From Pseudomonas japonica (lineage in GTDB: Bacteria > Pseudomonadota > Gammaproteobacteria > Pseudomonadales > Pseudomonadaceae): a stretch of DNA of 64,000 bases. The stretch is taken from positions 62,001 to 126,000 of the forward strand of contig NZ_FZOL01000003.1 of the NCBI RefSeq assembly GCF_900188455.1, read 5' to 3'. Positions within the stretch are counted from its first letter, which is position 1. Every line of letters begins with the position of its first letter. The notes under the pieces were generated by a model. It was not told the DNA's origin. It worked only from the letters and a program-made list of their open reading frames with translations, and did no database searches. Both the position numbers and the translations under genes were made by a program. Positions 50,980-58,988 of the stretch are shown here, one piece after another.

Positions 50980-51744
50980 TCACGCCGCTTGAAGTGCGTC
51001 GTATAGGTGCTGATTGTTTCCGTCGTAGACAACAATGGAAGCCGACTCGGCCAGAGCAACCATAGCTTGCTGAGTGGACTGCTCCTCGCCTCGCTCCAGA
51101 ATGATCGTGCGCTTAGTTCTGTCGCGGGAGTTTTTTAGGTCCCCCATTTTCCCGACAGCCCCATAGATGCTTGCCCAGTTCGGTTTCCCGGAGGATCCAG
51201 CCGCGATGGTCTGAATTACCATCTGATCCGGCCTGCCGATGTTGATAACGAAGGGGAAGGTCAGTTGGTGACCGCTGGCCCCGCTGAGCACGAAATCTCG
51301 TCGCAGGCTCTCCTTATACCTTCTTGCCAGGATCGACCCTACCTTGCGTTGAAATTTTGGGACATGGATAACCAGCATATCGTCACACGCATCTCCGATC
51401 CGGGATGCCGCCTCGATAAATCTGGCGATCTGGAAGCCCGCTTCATCCTGGGAGCAAACGGTATGCAGCTCCCCATTCTCGGAAAAGGACATTCCACTTA
51501 GCTTGGCAATCTCACCGAATTTTCTGGAGCGCCTCTGGTCCGGCGCTATGCCGTGCGTCATGGCCGTGAAGAGGATGTCAGAGTTATCAGTGATCCGGAC
51601 CAGGCCGCGACCGATATCTTGAACAAACGCACCAATTGCCGCGCCATCAAATGCCAGGGTCAGAGGGGACTGAATGTATGTCAGGCCATCGCTGATATGG
51701 CGGCATTGAAAGCCAAGCTGCCTGCTGATGTCTGCGCAATTCAT
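50980..51744 (-). CDS. DUF1828-domain protein, second gene of a rex-position cassette
   Basis: 254 residues. The segment GRGLVRITDNSDILFTAMTH through LHTVCSQDEAGFQIARFIEA looks like DUF1828; the C-terminal half (IGRPDQMVIQTIAAGSSGKP ... RTIILERGEEQSTQQAMVAL) resembles the partner DUF1829 domain. Function is unknown in the family. It overlaps the upstream gene by 4 nt and is followed by two terminators. Location downstream of cI suggests it is expressed in the lysogen. Confidence 0.6.
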   Translation of the reverse strand: MNCADISRQLGFQCRHISDGLTYIQSPLTLAFDGAAIGAFVQDIGRGLVRITDNSDILFTAMTHGIAPDQRRSRKFGEIAKLSGMSFSENGELHTVCSQDEAGFQIARFIEAASRIGDACDDMLVIHVPKFQRKVGSILARRYKESLRRDFVLSGASGHQLTFPFVINIGRPDQMVIQTIAAGSSGKPNWASIYGAVGKMGDLKNSRDRTKRTIILERGEEQSTQQAMVALAESASIVVYDGNNQHLYDALQAA

Positions 51745-52265
51745 AGGAGATCCATTTGCCCGCTGTTTTCTTGCGGTCCTCGATTAGGGAGATTGAAGGG
51801 TGGTGCGCCCTCAATGTTGGCACGCTCTAGGAAGATGCGCCACAGAGCCTCAATGTGAACCCGATCGATGGGCTCTGCATAGCCAGACGAGCTTTCAGGA
51901 ACAGGGGTATGAAGGTGCGGGTGGTCTGCCAGCTTCTGGAAATGCGGCATGCCCCGGCCAACAGCATTCACATGCGTGGTGGGCCCGTTTTCATCCAGGG
52001 CAAGAACCCTTGCCCCTCCGGACACCAGGGTCATGCTGACTTTGTCAGGAACTCCAGGCAAATCGCTGAACTTGTGGAACAAGTCAATGAAAAGCCCCTC
52101 TTGCACTACACCTTTACAGGAAACTGGCACGCGGCATTTATGGGCAATAGGGAACCCGTTGCCGCCCGTGCCAACCCATAAAATGGTGGTAGCTCCAGCC
52201 CATGCTTTTTCCAGAGAAATCGCCGACATAGCATCGACGTATGGAATTTTTCCGGCTTTCGCCAT
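51741..52265 (-). CDS. Hypothetical protein, first gene of a rex-position cassette
   Basis: 174 residues. Begins MAKAGKIPYVDAMSAISLEK; has a Gly-rich loop (ILWVGTGGNGFPIAHKC) and GVPDKVSMTLVSGGARVLAL. No recognised domain. It is coupled to the DUF1828 gene by an ATGA overlap, so the pair probably acts together. The 110-nt gap to the next upstream gene holds no clear terminator. Confidence 0.55.
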   Translation of the reverse strand: MAKAGKIPYVDAMSAISLEKAWAGATTILWVGTGGNGFPIAHKCRVPVSCKGVVQEGLFIDLFHKFSDLPGVPDKVSMTLVSGGARVLALDENGPTTHVNAVGRGMPHFQKLADHPHLHTPVPESSSGYAEPIDRVHIEALWRIFLERANIEGAPPFNLPNRGPQENSGQMDLL

Positions 52266-52375
52266 CCCCTGCTCCCTGCCACTAGGGTGTTGTAGTTATT
52301 GGTCGACGCCATGTCAGATGGCGTGGCCGATGGAGCGGCGCTAATTGGCCTTCTGTCGTGCAATCTTTCCTGCTT

Positions 52376-52579
52376 TCACCTCATCCCCATACCCACCAGC
52401 CGATCCTCCCCAGCCTGCATCACCTGGCAGATCCTGATCACTGCCTGGGCGTCGGTCGAATTTCCCGCCTCGCTCAGGCTAACCGCAATCCGCATCAGCT
52501 CGACGGCTGACCACTTGAGGTCGGAGACCAGTCCTTCGAGGTCGCGGCGGAGGTCTTGGTTGGGCTTGGTTAGGGTCAT
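52376..52579 (-). CDS. Small helical protein cotranscribed with cI
   Basis: 67 residues, two helices (DLRRDLEGLVSDLKWSAVEL and ADAQAVIRICQVMQAGE-like). The ATG is 2 nt after the repressor stop, so both share a transcript. Function unknown; similar small proteins follow repressors in Pseudomonas prophages. Confidence 0.6.
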   Translation of the reverse strand: MTLTKPNQDLRRDLEGLVSDLKWSAVELMRIAVSLSEAGNSTDAQAVIRICQVMQAGEDRLVGMGMR

Positions 52580-52581
52580 GG

Positions 52582-53388
52582 TTACACCGGCTGGCCATTC
52601 CACACGTAAAGCACTCGAGCGAGAATGTGGGTATCGTCCACGCGAATCTCCTCGGGGTCGTGATGCTTGTTGTCCGAGATCATCTTGAAGCGATCCCGGC
52701 CTTTCTTCTGCAGGCGCTTCACGTACAGCATTTCGTCGTGGGAGAAGAGGTAGATGCCATCCCCAGTGAATTCACGGATCGTGATGTCGACGAGCAAAGG
52801 ATCACGGTCCTTGATGGTCGGAGCCATCGACTGACCCCATCCGGTGATCATTTTCAGGTGGAAGTGCTCTTTGAACTTCACACCCATCTCGCGCAAATGC
52901 GTAGGGCTGACCCGAATGTCCTGGAGCATCTCGGGATAGTCGTGGGGGATCTGCCCGCCACCCATCGCGGCTCGAACGTCGTAGTGGGCAATCCACACCT
53001 CATCCCCGACCACGCCTGGACGTGAAAAGTCGGCGGTGATGACGTTCGACTTGGGTTCTTCTGCCGCGGCGAGCAGTCGCTGGCGCGTTTCTTCAGAAAT
53101 CCCTTTGCCACTCTTCGCAAGCATCTGCTTCACCAGGTCAGATGCTGAGGCCGGGGCAGAGTCAACCTCTGGCGCCTCATCCGGCATTGAGTCGAACCAG
53201 CCGCGCGGCAAACCCTCGAGCCCCTCTATGCGCCTAGCAACATCATCGCCCAGGTTCTTGGCCGTCTTGTCGGAAAGGATCTGGCTCAAGTGCGCAGCCG
53301 ACATCTCCCAGCGCTCGGCACAGGCCCCTTTTCTCTGGCTGCCAATCAGCTTTACCAGGTTGTGCTTGCGAATCTCGTAGATATCCAT
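52582..53388 (-). CDS. CI-like phage repressor (HTH + S24 peptidase)
   Basis: 268 residues. N-terminal helix-turn-helix (KGACAERWEMSAAHLSQILS) to about residue 60, a linker, an A-G-like cleavage site region (VRAAMGGGQ) and a C-terminal LexA/S24 domain with GQSMAPTIKDRD (catalytic Ser) and LYVKRLQKKG (catalytic Lys). It represses early promoters and should self-cleave on SOS induction. It is divergent from the cro-like gene across three operator sites. Confidence 0.92.
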   Translation of the reverse strand: MDIYEIRKHNLVKLIGSQRKGACAERWEMSAAHLSQILSDKTAKNLGDDVARRIEGLEGLPRGWFDSMPDEAPEVDSAPASASDLVKQMLAKSGKGISEETRQRLLAAAEEPKSNVITADFSRPGVVGDEVWIAHYDVRAAMGGGQIPHDYPEMLQDIRVSPTHLREMGVKFKEHFHLKMITGWGQSMAPTIKDRDPLLVDITIREFTGDGIYLFSHDEMLYVKRLQKKGRDRFKMISDNKHHDPEEIRVDDTHILARVLYVWNGQPV

Positions 53389-53407
53389 GCGGCGAAGAAT
53401 GCCAGTG

Positions 53408-53474
53408 TTTAGCTGGCTGCTAAATGTGCGCAAAGCTAAATTTTCCCTTGCTTGAGTATTAGCCGTAAGCTAAA
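53408..53474. promoter_or_regulatory. Right operator region between cI and cro
   Basis: TTTAGC-TGGCT-GCTAAA (53408-53424, perfect), a half-site GCTAAA at 53435-53440, and ATTAGC-CGTAA-GCTAAA (53458-53474). The same 17-bp palindrome as the left operators. It should control the leftward repressor promoter and the rightward early promoter. Confidence 0.88.
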
Positions 53475-53502
53475 TTTCGCTTTATGTGTAAGGAGAACCC
53501 TC

Positions 53503-53739
53503 ATGAATGATCACCTCCGTGATTGGTTGGGCGGGGCCACGAACGAGCGGCGTCAGCAGGTAGCTGGTGCTGCGAACACAACCGTTGGCCACCTATGGCA
53601 GCTCGCAGGTGGTCACCGGAAGGCTTCTGCCGAACTTGCTGAACGACTGCAGGACGCCTCTGGTGGCGAAATCACCATCGCCGGCCTGCGCCCCGATCTC
53701 ATCCCATTCGCACGAAAAGCGCTCAAGGGCGCTGCGTAA
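53503..53739 (+). CDS. Cro-like DNA-binding protein
   Basis: 78 residues. DHLRDWLGGATNERRQQVAG then TTVGHLWQLAGGHRKASAEL form a helix-turn-helix of the YdaS/Cro type. AAGGAG lies 7 nt upstream of the ATG at 53503. First gene rightward of the operator, the lambda cro position. Confidence 0.85.
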   Translation: MNDHLRDWLGGATNERRQQVAGAANTTVGHLWQLAGGHRKASAELAERLQDASGGEITIAGLRPDLIPFARKALKGAA

Positions 53740-53768
53740 TTCTTTTCTCTGGAAGGAGCCATCCCAGC

Positions 53769-53957
53769 ATGTACGCCAACCCCAAGCACCTGCACGACCG
53801 GGAAATCAAGGTCCGGGTCGACGAGGACACGTTCAACCTGATCCAGGCGCTGGCTGCGTTTCATCGAACCCAGCGTGCAGTGCTTTGCCGCGAGCTGCTC
53901 GAGGCGCAGCTGGCCGCGTTGGCTTCGGAGAATACCGACGATAAGAGCGTGGCCTGA
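53769..53957 (+). CDS. Arc/MetJ-like ribbon-helix-helix protein
   Basis: 62 residues. HDREIKVRVDEDTFNLIQAL is a beta strand followed by a helix, then RTQRAVLCRELLEAQLAAL a second helix; this is the ribbon-helix-helix pattern. It lies 29 nt after cro. It may be a CII-like or auxiliary regulator; that is inference. Confidence 0.65.
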   Translation: MYANPKHLHDREIKVRVDEDTFNLIQALAAFHRTQRAVLCRELLEAQLAALASENTDDKSVA

Positions 53958-53975
53958 AGGCCCGGAGGAGGGCCC

Positions 53976-54155
53976 ATGCCTACTGAACAGGTCGGCCTGG
54001 ACCAGGAACTGATGGAGCAGCTGGTGCGCGAGGCGGAGCGTCGGGGGATGACGCCTTCCGCACTCGCTGCAGATTTGATCCGTCGTGAGCTGGCTAGCCG
54101 AACAAAACCGCGGAATCCCCGTGGCTCTGTTGCACCTTTCCATCGCCGGGCCTGA
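53976..54155 (+). CDS. Small ribbon-helix-helix-like protein, 59 residues
   Basis: MPTEQVGLDQELMEQLVREA start, then RRGMTPSALAADLIRRELAS: an RHH-like helix pair. The C-terminus is basic (RTKPRNPRGSVAPFHRRA). CGGAGGAGGGCCC precedes the ATG. A second small regulator in the rightward operon. Confidence 0.6.
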   Translation: MPTEQVGLDQELMEQLVREAERRGMTPSALAADLIRRELASRTKPRNPRGSVAPFHRRA

Positions 54156-54369
54156 GCAGGCCCTGATAAGCCCGAGTAGCGGGCACTCGAAGCCGCCCAT
54201 GGAGGCGGCTCTTCACATCAGCGTTACGGGGGAAATCATGCATACCCGTGCACCCGTTTTTTACTCGTCCCTTCGTGTGTTGGCGCCGCCAGCCGGGAAG
54301 GGCTGACATGCAGCACACCCTTCGCACCAACAGGATGGCCAGCCTTCGTCAGCATCTGCGGGTGACCGT

Positions 54370-55353
54370 ATGACGCTCGAGGAACTGCTGGATCGTCCCA
54401 TTGCATTCCAGCGCTCGTTTGTATCGCTCGGCGTAGGCATCACCGGGGCCCTGATGCTGTCCCAGGCGATCTACTGGTCGAACCGTACCGACGACGCTGA
54501 TGGCTGGTTCTACAAGACCATGGAGGACTGGGAAGTGGAGACCGGAATGACCCGTTCCGAGCAGGAGAGCGCGCGCAAGAAACTCGTCAAATGCGGCGTC
54601 TTGGAGGAGATGAAAAAGGGCGTGCCGTGCAGGCTCTATTTCCGCGTGAATCTGGGCTCCATCGCAGCAAACTTGAATGTGGAAATCCCGCAATCCAGCA
54701 AGCGGAAATCCCGCAAGCCAGTTTGCAGGAATCCTGCAAACAAGAGTGCAGGAAAGCAGCAGGCAAGCCCGCGGAAAACCCGCCAGCAAGCTCGCGGAAA
54801 TCCTGCAAACCTTACAGAGAATACAACAGAGACTACTGCAGAGATTACGGCAGAGACTACAGCAGGTTCTTTGCAGGACGCTCCGGCTGCGCCGCAGCAA
54901 CCTGCCGTGCTGGCGGTCGTTTCGGTCGAGACGCCGCGGTGCGAAATCCCTGCCGACATGCCGGGCCCGAAAGACCCCACCTGCAAGACCTACAAGTCCT
55001 GGGCGAACTACGCGATGGCCTACCGCAAGCGCTACGACGCCTGGCCGGTGTGGAACGCTCGGGTCGCCGGGCAGATGGGCCAGCTCGTTGACCGCCTCGG
55101 CGCCGACTTCGCCCACCACGTCGCCGCGTTCTTCGTCGGGATCAACGACTCGAAGCTCATCAATGGCTGCCACAACCTGGGCGACCTGTTGTTCAAGTGC
55201 GAGGCCTACCACACCCAGTGGAGGACCAACCGCCAGATGAACTCGACGACCGCTCGCCAGTTGGAGCAGACGCAAGCGAACCTGAACGCCGGCCTGGAGG
55301 CTGCGCAGCGGATCATGGATCGCGCCGGAGGTCAGTCGAATGAATTCCTCTAA
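54370..55353 (+). CDS. Phage replication initiator (lambda O-like)
   Basis: 327 residues. N-terminal winged helix (ITGALMLSQAIYWSNRTDDA ... WEVETGMTRSEQESARKKL), a central Lys/Ser/Asn-rich repetitive linker coded by iterons, and a C-terminal domain (TYKSWANYAMAYRKRYDAWP). This layout, with origin repeats inside the initiator gene, is as in lambda O. A 21-codon ORF (54308-54373, MQHTLRTNRMASLRQHLRVT) overlaps its start; that ORF may be a leader. Confidence 0.78.
   Translation: MTLEELLDRPIAFQRSFVSLGVGITGALMLSQAIYWSNRTDDADGWFYKTMEDWEVETGMTRSEQESARKKLVKCGVLEEMKKGVPCRLYFRVNLGSIAANLNVEIPQSSKRKSRKPVCRNPANKSAGKQQASPRKTRQQARGNPANLTENTTETTAEITAETTAGSLQDAPAAPQQPAVLAVVSVETPRCEIPADMPGPKDPTCKTYKSWANYAMAYRKRYDAWPVWNARVAGQMGQLVDRLGADFAHHVAAFFVGINDSKLINGCHNLGDLLFKCEAYHTQWRTNRQMNSTTARQLEQTQANLNAGLEAAQRIMDRAGGQSNEFL
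54679..54812 (+). repeat. Iteron array, probable phage replication origin
   Basis: Six units related to GCGGAAATCCYGCAA with the GGAAA element at about 54681, 54704, 54728, 54751, 54773 and 54797: a period of 22-24 nt. An AGAGACTAC-type repeated, less GC-rich stretch follows (54816-54865). The arrangement resembles ori-lambda. Confidence 0.7.
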
Positions 55354-56137
55354 CCGCATGGCGCCCGACCAGATCGCCCGCCTGGCTCTGGCCATCTGCG
55401 CAACCGCCGAGGCTTTGGGACAAGCCGTCACTCCGACGGCAGCCGAAGTCATGGCCGATGACCTGGCGGACTTCGCGCCGGATGTCGTCGCCGCAGCGCT
55501 CAAGTCCTGCCGCCGGGAACTGACTGCCCGGCTGACCATGGGGGCGATCCTGCAGCGCATCCAGGCGGCTGACGGCCGCCCTGGGAAGGACGAGGCCTGG
55601 TCCATCGCGCTCTCCGCGAGCGACGAGTTCGAAACTGTGGTTCTCACTCCGGAGATCCGTCAGGCCATGGCCGCTTCGAACCCGATCCTTCGGGCCGGCG
55701 ACAAGGTTGGAGCACGCATGGCGTTCATGAGCTCCTACGAGCGCTTGGTCACCTTCGCACGATCCGAGGCCAAGCCGGTGGAGTGGGAGGTCTCTCTGGG
55801 CTGCGACCCCCTTCGGCGAGTCACCGCGATTGAGGGCGCAGTCCGCTCGCAGCTGATCAGCCACGAAACCGGAGCCCAGTACCTGGCCGACCTCCGATTG
55901 GAGCCGATCACCAGCGAAGGGCAGGCCATTGCCGGCCTGCTCACCGGCGAGGTACGCCCGCAAGTATCGCCTGAACTCCGCGCAAAGCTGGACCAGGTCC
56001 GTTCGATTCTGTCGGCAAGCAAGATCCAGAAGGAGCACGCCCGTCGCAAGGAGGCCCAGCGCCACCGCGTCGGGATCTATCTGCGCAAGCGTGAAGCACG
56101 AGCTGCGATCGCCAACTATCTCGGGAGCGCTCAATGA
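55340..56137 (+). CDS. Probable phage replication accessory protein (lambda P position)
   Basis: 265 residues. Helical N-terminus (ARLALAICATAEALGQAVTP), a central PDVVAAALKSCRRELTARLT segment and a basic C-terminus (HARRKEAQRHRVGIYLRKRE). Overlaps the initiator gene by 14 nt. The position is that of helicase-loader genes, but I see no ATPase motif, so the role is inferred from context. Confidence 0.55.
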   Translation: MNSSNRMAPDQIARLALAICATAEALGQAVTPTAAEVMADDLADFAPDVVAAALKSCRRELTARLTMGAILQRIQAADGRPGKDEAWSIALSASDEFETVVLTPEIRQAMAASNPILRAGDKVGARMAFMSSYERLVTFARSEAKPVEWEVSLGCDPLRRVTAIEGAVRSQLISHETGAQYLADLRLEPITSEGQAIAGLLTGEVRPQVSPELRAKLDQVRSILSASKIQKEHARRKEAQRHRVGIYLRKREARAAIANYLGSAQ

Positions 56138-56604
56138 AGCCACTGATCACTTTGCAAATGCAGCCTTGCCCAACGAGCTGTGTATCCACCTGCATGGCGA
56201 TGATCGTCGAGCGGCCGACGGCCGATCTGATCAAAGAATTCCACCAGGCGTACCGGGATGGCGACATCACGTTGCGCAACATGTTGGATTTCCTGGGCGT
56301 CGGTTACACAGCGTTCTACAGCGTCGACTGCCCACCACTGGCTGATGAGGGCGTGTACCTGTGCACTGCGCCGTCTCTGAACATCCAGGCTGGGAATCAC
56401 CAGATCCTGATTGAGGTGACGGATGACGGCTATTTCGTCTTCGACCCGGTGCGGGGGCGCGAAGATCGCATGTTCTACGTCGCCCGGGGTAAGGGCGAAG
56501 GTGACCCGCTTGCAGTTGACCTCGGCGGATTCGTGGTCGACGCCTTCGTCTCACGCTGCCAGGTGCTCGCCGCTCGTAGTGGCCAGCCGGCGGAGGTCGC
56601 ATGA
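56134..56604 (+). CDS. Papain-like (C39-type) cysteine peptidase-like phage protein
   Basis: 156 residues. QMQPCPTSCVSTCMAMIV has the Gln-(x)n-Cys pattern of C39-like folds (Gln 8, Cys near 12-16), GNHQILIEVTDDGYFVFDPV supplies a His and an Asp in the expected order. It could be an active peptidase or a structural relative. Coupled to both neighbours by ATGA overlaps. Its role in an early operon is unclear. Confidence 0.6.
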   Translation: MKPLITLQMQPCPTSCVSTCMAMIVERPTADLIKEFHQAYRDGDITLRNMLDFLGVGYTAFYSVDCPPLADEGVYLCTAPSLNIQAGNHQILIEVTDDGYFVFDPVRGREDRMFYVARGKGEGDPLAVDLGGFVVDAFVSRCQVLAARSGQPAEVA

Positions 56605-56834
56605 AGACCGTGATGACCCTCGACAAGGGCAGGCTTCAGCCCCTGCTGTGGTCGGTCGTGGCCGCCTGGCGCACCGGTGACAGTGATCAGCAGCGCCACA
56701 CCGACGCACTGGACGAGTTCCTGGGTGACATCACGGTCGAGGAGGTTGCTCTCGGACTGCTGGAAGAGATTCGCCAACTGAGCGCCCAGGTGCGTGTCGC
56801 GGAACAGCATCTGCAGGAGGTGGCTCATGGTTGA
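56601..56834 (+). CDS. Hypothetical phage protein, 77 residues
   Basis: MKTVMTLDKGRLQPLLWSVV start and helical remainder with EEIRQLSAQVRVAEQHLQEV. Overlaps its neighbours by 4 and 8 nt. No family recognised. Confidence 0.55.
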   Translation: MKTVMTLDKGRLQPLLWSVVAAWRTGDSDQQRHTDALDEFLGDITVEEVALGLLEEIRQLSAQVRVAEQHLQEVAHG

Positions 56835-57075
56835 TCTCAACTCACTCTCGCCACAGGCGCGCTCCGCTGCAATGCGTGGCGGCGTGGATGGTTGGGGGCA
56901 ATGGGGGAACGGTATCCAGCACATCCGCTACATGGAACCGAAGCCAGCCAAGGCTCGGCGCCACTGCCATTGCGGCTGCAAGCGTCGGGCTACCCATTAC
57001 GGCTGTGCGAATGGCGTCACACTCATCAGCGGGTGTGAGCTTCGCATCCGACGTTGGGTAAGGGAGGGCAGGTGA
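56827..57075 (+). CDS. Small zinc-binding-like phage protein, 82 residues
   Basis: CHCGCKRRATHYGCANGVTL holds four Cys/His in a compact block, with basic ends. The stop overlaps the ninB start (TGATG). A DNA-associated role is possible but not shown. Confidence 0.55.
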   Translation: MVDLNSLSPQARSAAMRGGVDGWGQWGNGIQHIRYMEPKPAKARRHCHCGCKRRATHYGCANGVTLISGCELRIRRWVREGR

Positions 57076-57545
57076 TGGCTGAGAGGATCAGCGTCAACAG
57101 CCAGGCCAAGCTGACGGAGGCCGTCACGCTGCTCACGCAGCTCTTCCGCGAGAAGAAGTTCGTGGTAGTCAGCATGCGCCCGGGGAAGGACCGCACCCTG
57201 GATCAGAATGCATTGTGGTTTTCGATGTACGAGCGGATCGCCAAATCGACCGAAATGGGCGACGTCGAGGATGTCCGCCGGTACTGCAAGCTACACCACG
57301 GCGTCCCGATCATGCGCTCGGCCAGCGCCGAGTTTCGTGAAGGCTACAACCTGGCGCTGCTGCACCTGCCCTACGAGATCAAGCTCCGCTGGATGGGGGC
57401 TTGTGCCATGTTCGGCCCTGACGGTTTCCCGGTGACCCGGCTGCTCACCCGGGAGCAGGGCTGCATGTACACCGACCGCATCGCCGTCGAGTTCACGGCC
57501 AAGGGCGTGTTCTTCGGGGATCTGCTGGGGGAGGCTGCCGCGTGA
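57075..57545 (+). CDS. ninB: NinB-like recombination protein
   Basis: 156 residues. RPGKDRTLDQNALWFSMYER is the NinB hallmark, with YCKLHHGVPIMRS and LTREQGCMYTDRIAVEF later. NinB (Orf of lambda) is a recombination mediator that loads annealing proteins and works with RecA-independent recombination. Followed directly by ninG, as in lambda's nin region. Confidence 0.85.
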   Translation: MAERISVNSQAKLTEAVTLLTQLFREKKFVVVSMRPGKDRTLDQNALWFSMYERIAKSTEMGDVEDVRRYCKLHHGVPIMRSASAEFREGYNLALLHLPYEIKLRWMGACAMFGPDGFPVTRLLTREQGCMYTDRIAVEFTAKGVFFGDLLGEAAA

Positions 57546-58120
57546 GGACGCCTCTCAAGGAAGTGAAGCGGAAAACGTGCAAGTCCTGCGGCGAGAAGTT
57601 CACGCCGAGCTTCAACAGCACGCAGGTGGTCTGCAGCCCCAAGTGCGCCCTGGATCATGCGCCGGCGAACCAGGAGAAGGCGCGTAAGGCGATCGCCCAG
57701 CGAGAGCGCCGCGCTGTCCAGGTCCGCAAGCAGAAACTCAAGAGCCGCGCCGACTACGTGCGTGAAGTCCAGACGGTGTTCAACCAGTGGGTTCGCCTGC
57801 GTGATGCGGACTTGCCATGCATCAGCTGCGGCCGTCACCACCAGGGCCAGTACCACGCCGGACACTACCGCACCGTAGGCGCGAACCCGGAGCTCCGCTT
57901 CGAGCCGCTCAACGTCCACAAGCAGTGCGCGCCCTGCAACAACCACAAGTCCGGCGACATCGTGAATTACCGGATCAACCTGGTACGCCGGATCGGCGCC
58001 GAGGCAATCGCGTTTCTTGAAGGGCCTCATGAGGCCCGCCGCTACACAATCGAAGATTTGAAGGCCCTGAAGGCCGAGTACAAAGCCAAGATCAAGGAAT
58101 TGAAAGGGGAAGCAGCATGA
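57542..58120 (+). CDS. ninG: NinG/Rap-like recombination nuclease
   Basis: 192 residues. CKSCGEKFTPSFNSTQVVC zinc finger at the N-terminus, then LPCISCGRHHQGQYHAGHYR and CAPCNNHKSGD, the HNH-like catalytic half. Rap (NinG) resolves branched recombination intermediates. GTG start at 57542 overlaps the ninB stop. Confidence 0.9.
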   Translation: MRTPLKEVKRKTCKSCGEKFTPSFNSTQVVCSPKCALDHAPANQEKARKAIAQRERRAVQVRKQKLKSRADYVREVQTVFNQWVRLRDADLPCISCGRHHQGQYHAGHYRTVGANPELRFEPLNVHKQCAPCNNHKSGDIVNYRINLVRRIGAEAIAFLEGPHEARRYTIEDLKALKAEYKAKIKELKGEAA

Positions 58121-58803
58121 TCTACACCAGCGTATCTGGAGCAGTGGTTGCCGCCCTGGCGGCGGGAGAGAAAGGGGCCGCAAAAGGCCAGGCCTGGCAG
58201 AAACTCTATAACCCGAACGAAGAGGAGGGCGGGTGTCTGGTCTCCCTGTCGTCAGTCGGTGGAGAGCTGGATAGGACACAGGTGGACTACTGGGTGGCCG
58301 CCAGGCTTCATCACCTGCTGATCCCCCGGCACTGGGATGCGCTTGTGGCCAAGTACAGCACCAGTAAGGCGATGAAGGTCAAGGCGATCGCCGCGGTGAG
58401 GCCGCTGATCCCTAGTCCCGCCAAGCCACTGTTCGTATTCAAGGCGGTCACCGCCTGGGCTATTCCGAAGCTTCCAGGCGCTGGTCGAAAGGGAGCTAAG
58501 GCGGTGTCGGTGGATATTCCGCTGGATACTCCAGCATGGCGCCGAGAGGCCCTTATCAGGGCTGCTGTCGCTGCTGGGGTTGCCGACAAGAAGCGGGTCG
58601 AGGCCGTGGAGGAGGATGTGATTATCCTGCCCGATAGTTTCTACGACATGAACACCTGGGATCTCGACGCGGCACCTGAGTCGACCCGGCGCCGCTGGCG
58701 GGCGGATATCAACGAAAGACTGAACGAACTGGTGGCCGAAGCCCTGGCGGAGGCTCAGCGCATTCTGGAGGCGGAAGGACTGATGCTGAACCACGCGGCG
58801 TGA
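58117..58803 (+). CDS. Gene in the Q position, possible late regulator
   Basis: 228 residues starting MIYTSVSGAVVAALAAGEKG. It has an N-terminal WVAARLHHLLIPRHWDALVA segment and an acidic end with LNELVAEALAEAQRILEAEG. I see no clear zinc-finger or DNA-binding motif. It lies between ninG and a candidate promoter-terminator pair ahead of the late genes, where lambda places Q. The Q role is inference from position. Confidence 0.45.
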   Translation: MIYTSVSGAVVAALAAGEKGAAKGQAWQKLYNPNEEEGGCLVSLSSVGGELDRTQVDYWVAARLHHLLIPRHWDALVAKYSTSKAMKVKAIAAVRPLIPSPAKPLFVFKAVTAWAIPKLPGAGRKGAKAVSVDIPLDTPAWRREALIRAAVAAGVADKKRVEAVEEDVIILPDSFYDMNTWDLDAAPESTRRRWRADINERLNELVAEALAEAQRILEAEGLMLNHAA

Positions 58804-58810
58804 TTGCCTG

Positions 58811-58844
58811 TTGACATCAGTGAGCGACTGAGCGAAATTATACC
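58811..58844 (+). promoter_or_regulatory. Candidate late promoter (pR'-like)
   Basis: A perfect TTGACA at 58811-58816, with TATACC at 58839-58844 (22-nt spacing, too long) and GAAATT at 17-nt spacing. The -35 is strong, the -10 unclear. Located just after the Q-position gene and before a terminator. Confidence 0.4.
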
Positions 58845-58880
58845 CATCCTGTCATTCCTGCGCGTTTAGGATTGGCAACA

Positions 58881-58908
58881 AAGCCCGGCCAATGTGTCGG
58901 GCTTTTTT
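58881..58908 (+). terminator. Intrinsic terminator between early and late genes (tR'-like)
   Basis: AAGCCCG, 10-nt loop, CGGGCTT followed by TTTT (58881-58908). Placed between the candidate late promoter and the first late gene, it is where a Q-type antiterminator would act. Confidence 0.8.
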
Positions 58909-58988
58909 ATTTGTGGCTTATTGCTATCGCTGCCGGTGTCAATTTATTGTTCTTCTTTCCGTCCAATAATTTGACGAGGTAAGAAGTA

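Noticed and set aside
54238-54306. A 22-codon ORF (MHTRAPVFYSSLRVLAPPAGKG) ahead of the replication initiator
   Set aside because: No conserved features and no clear ribosome site; not separable from chance.
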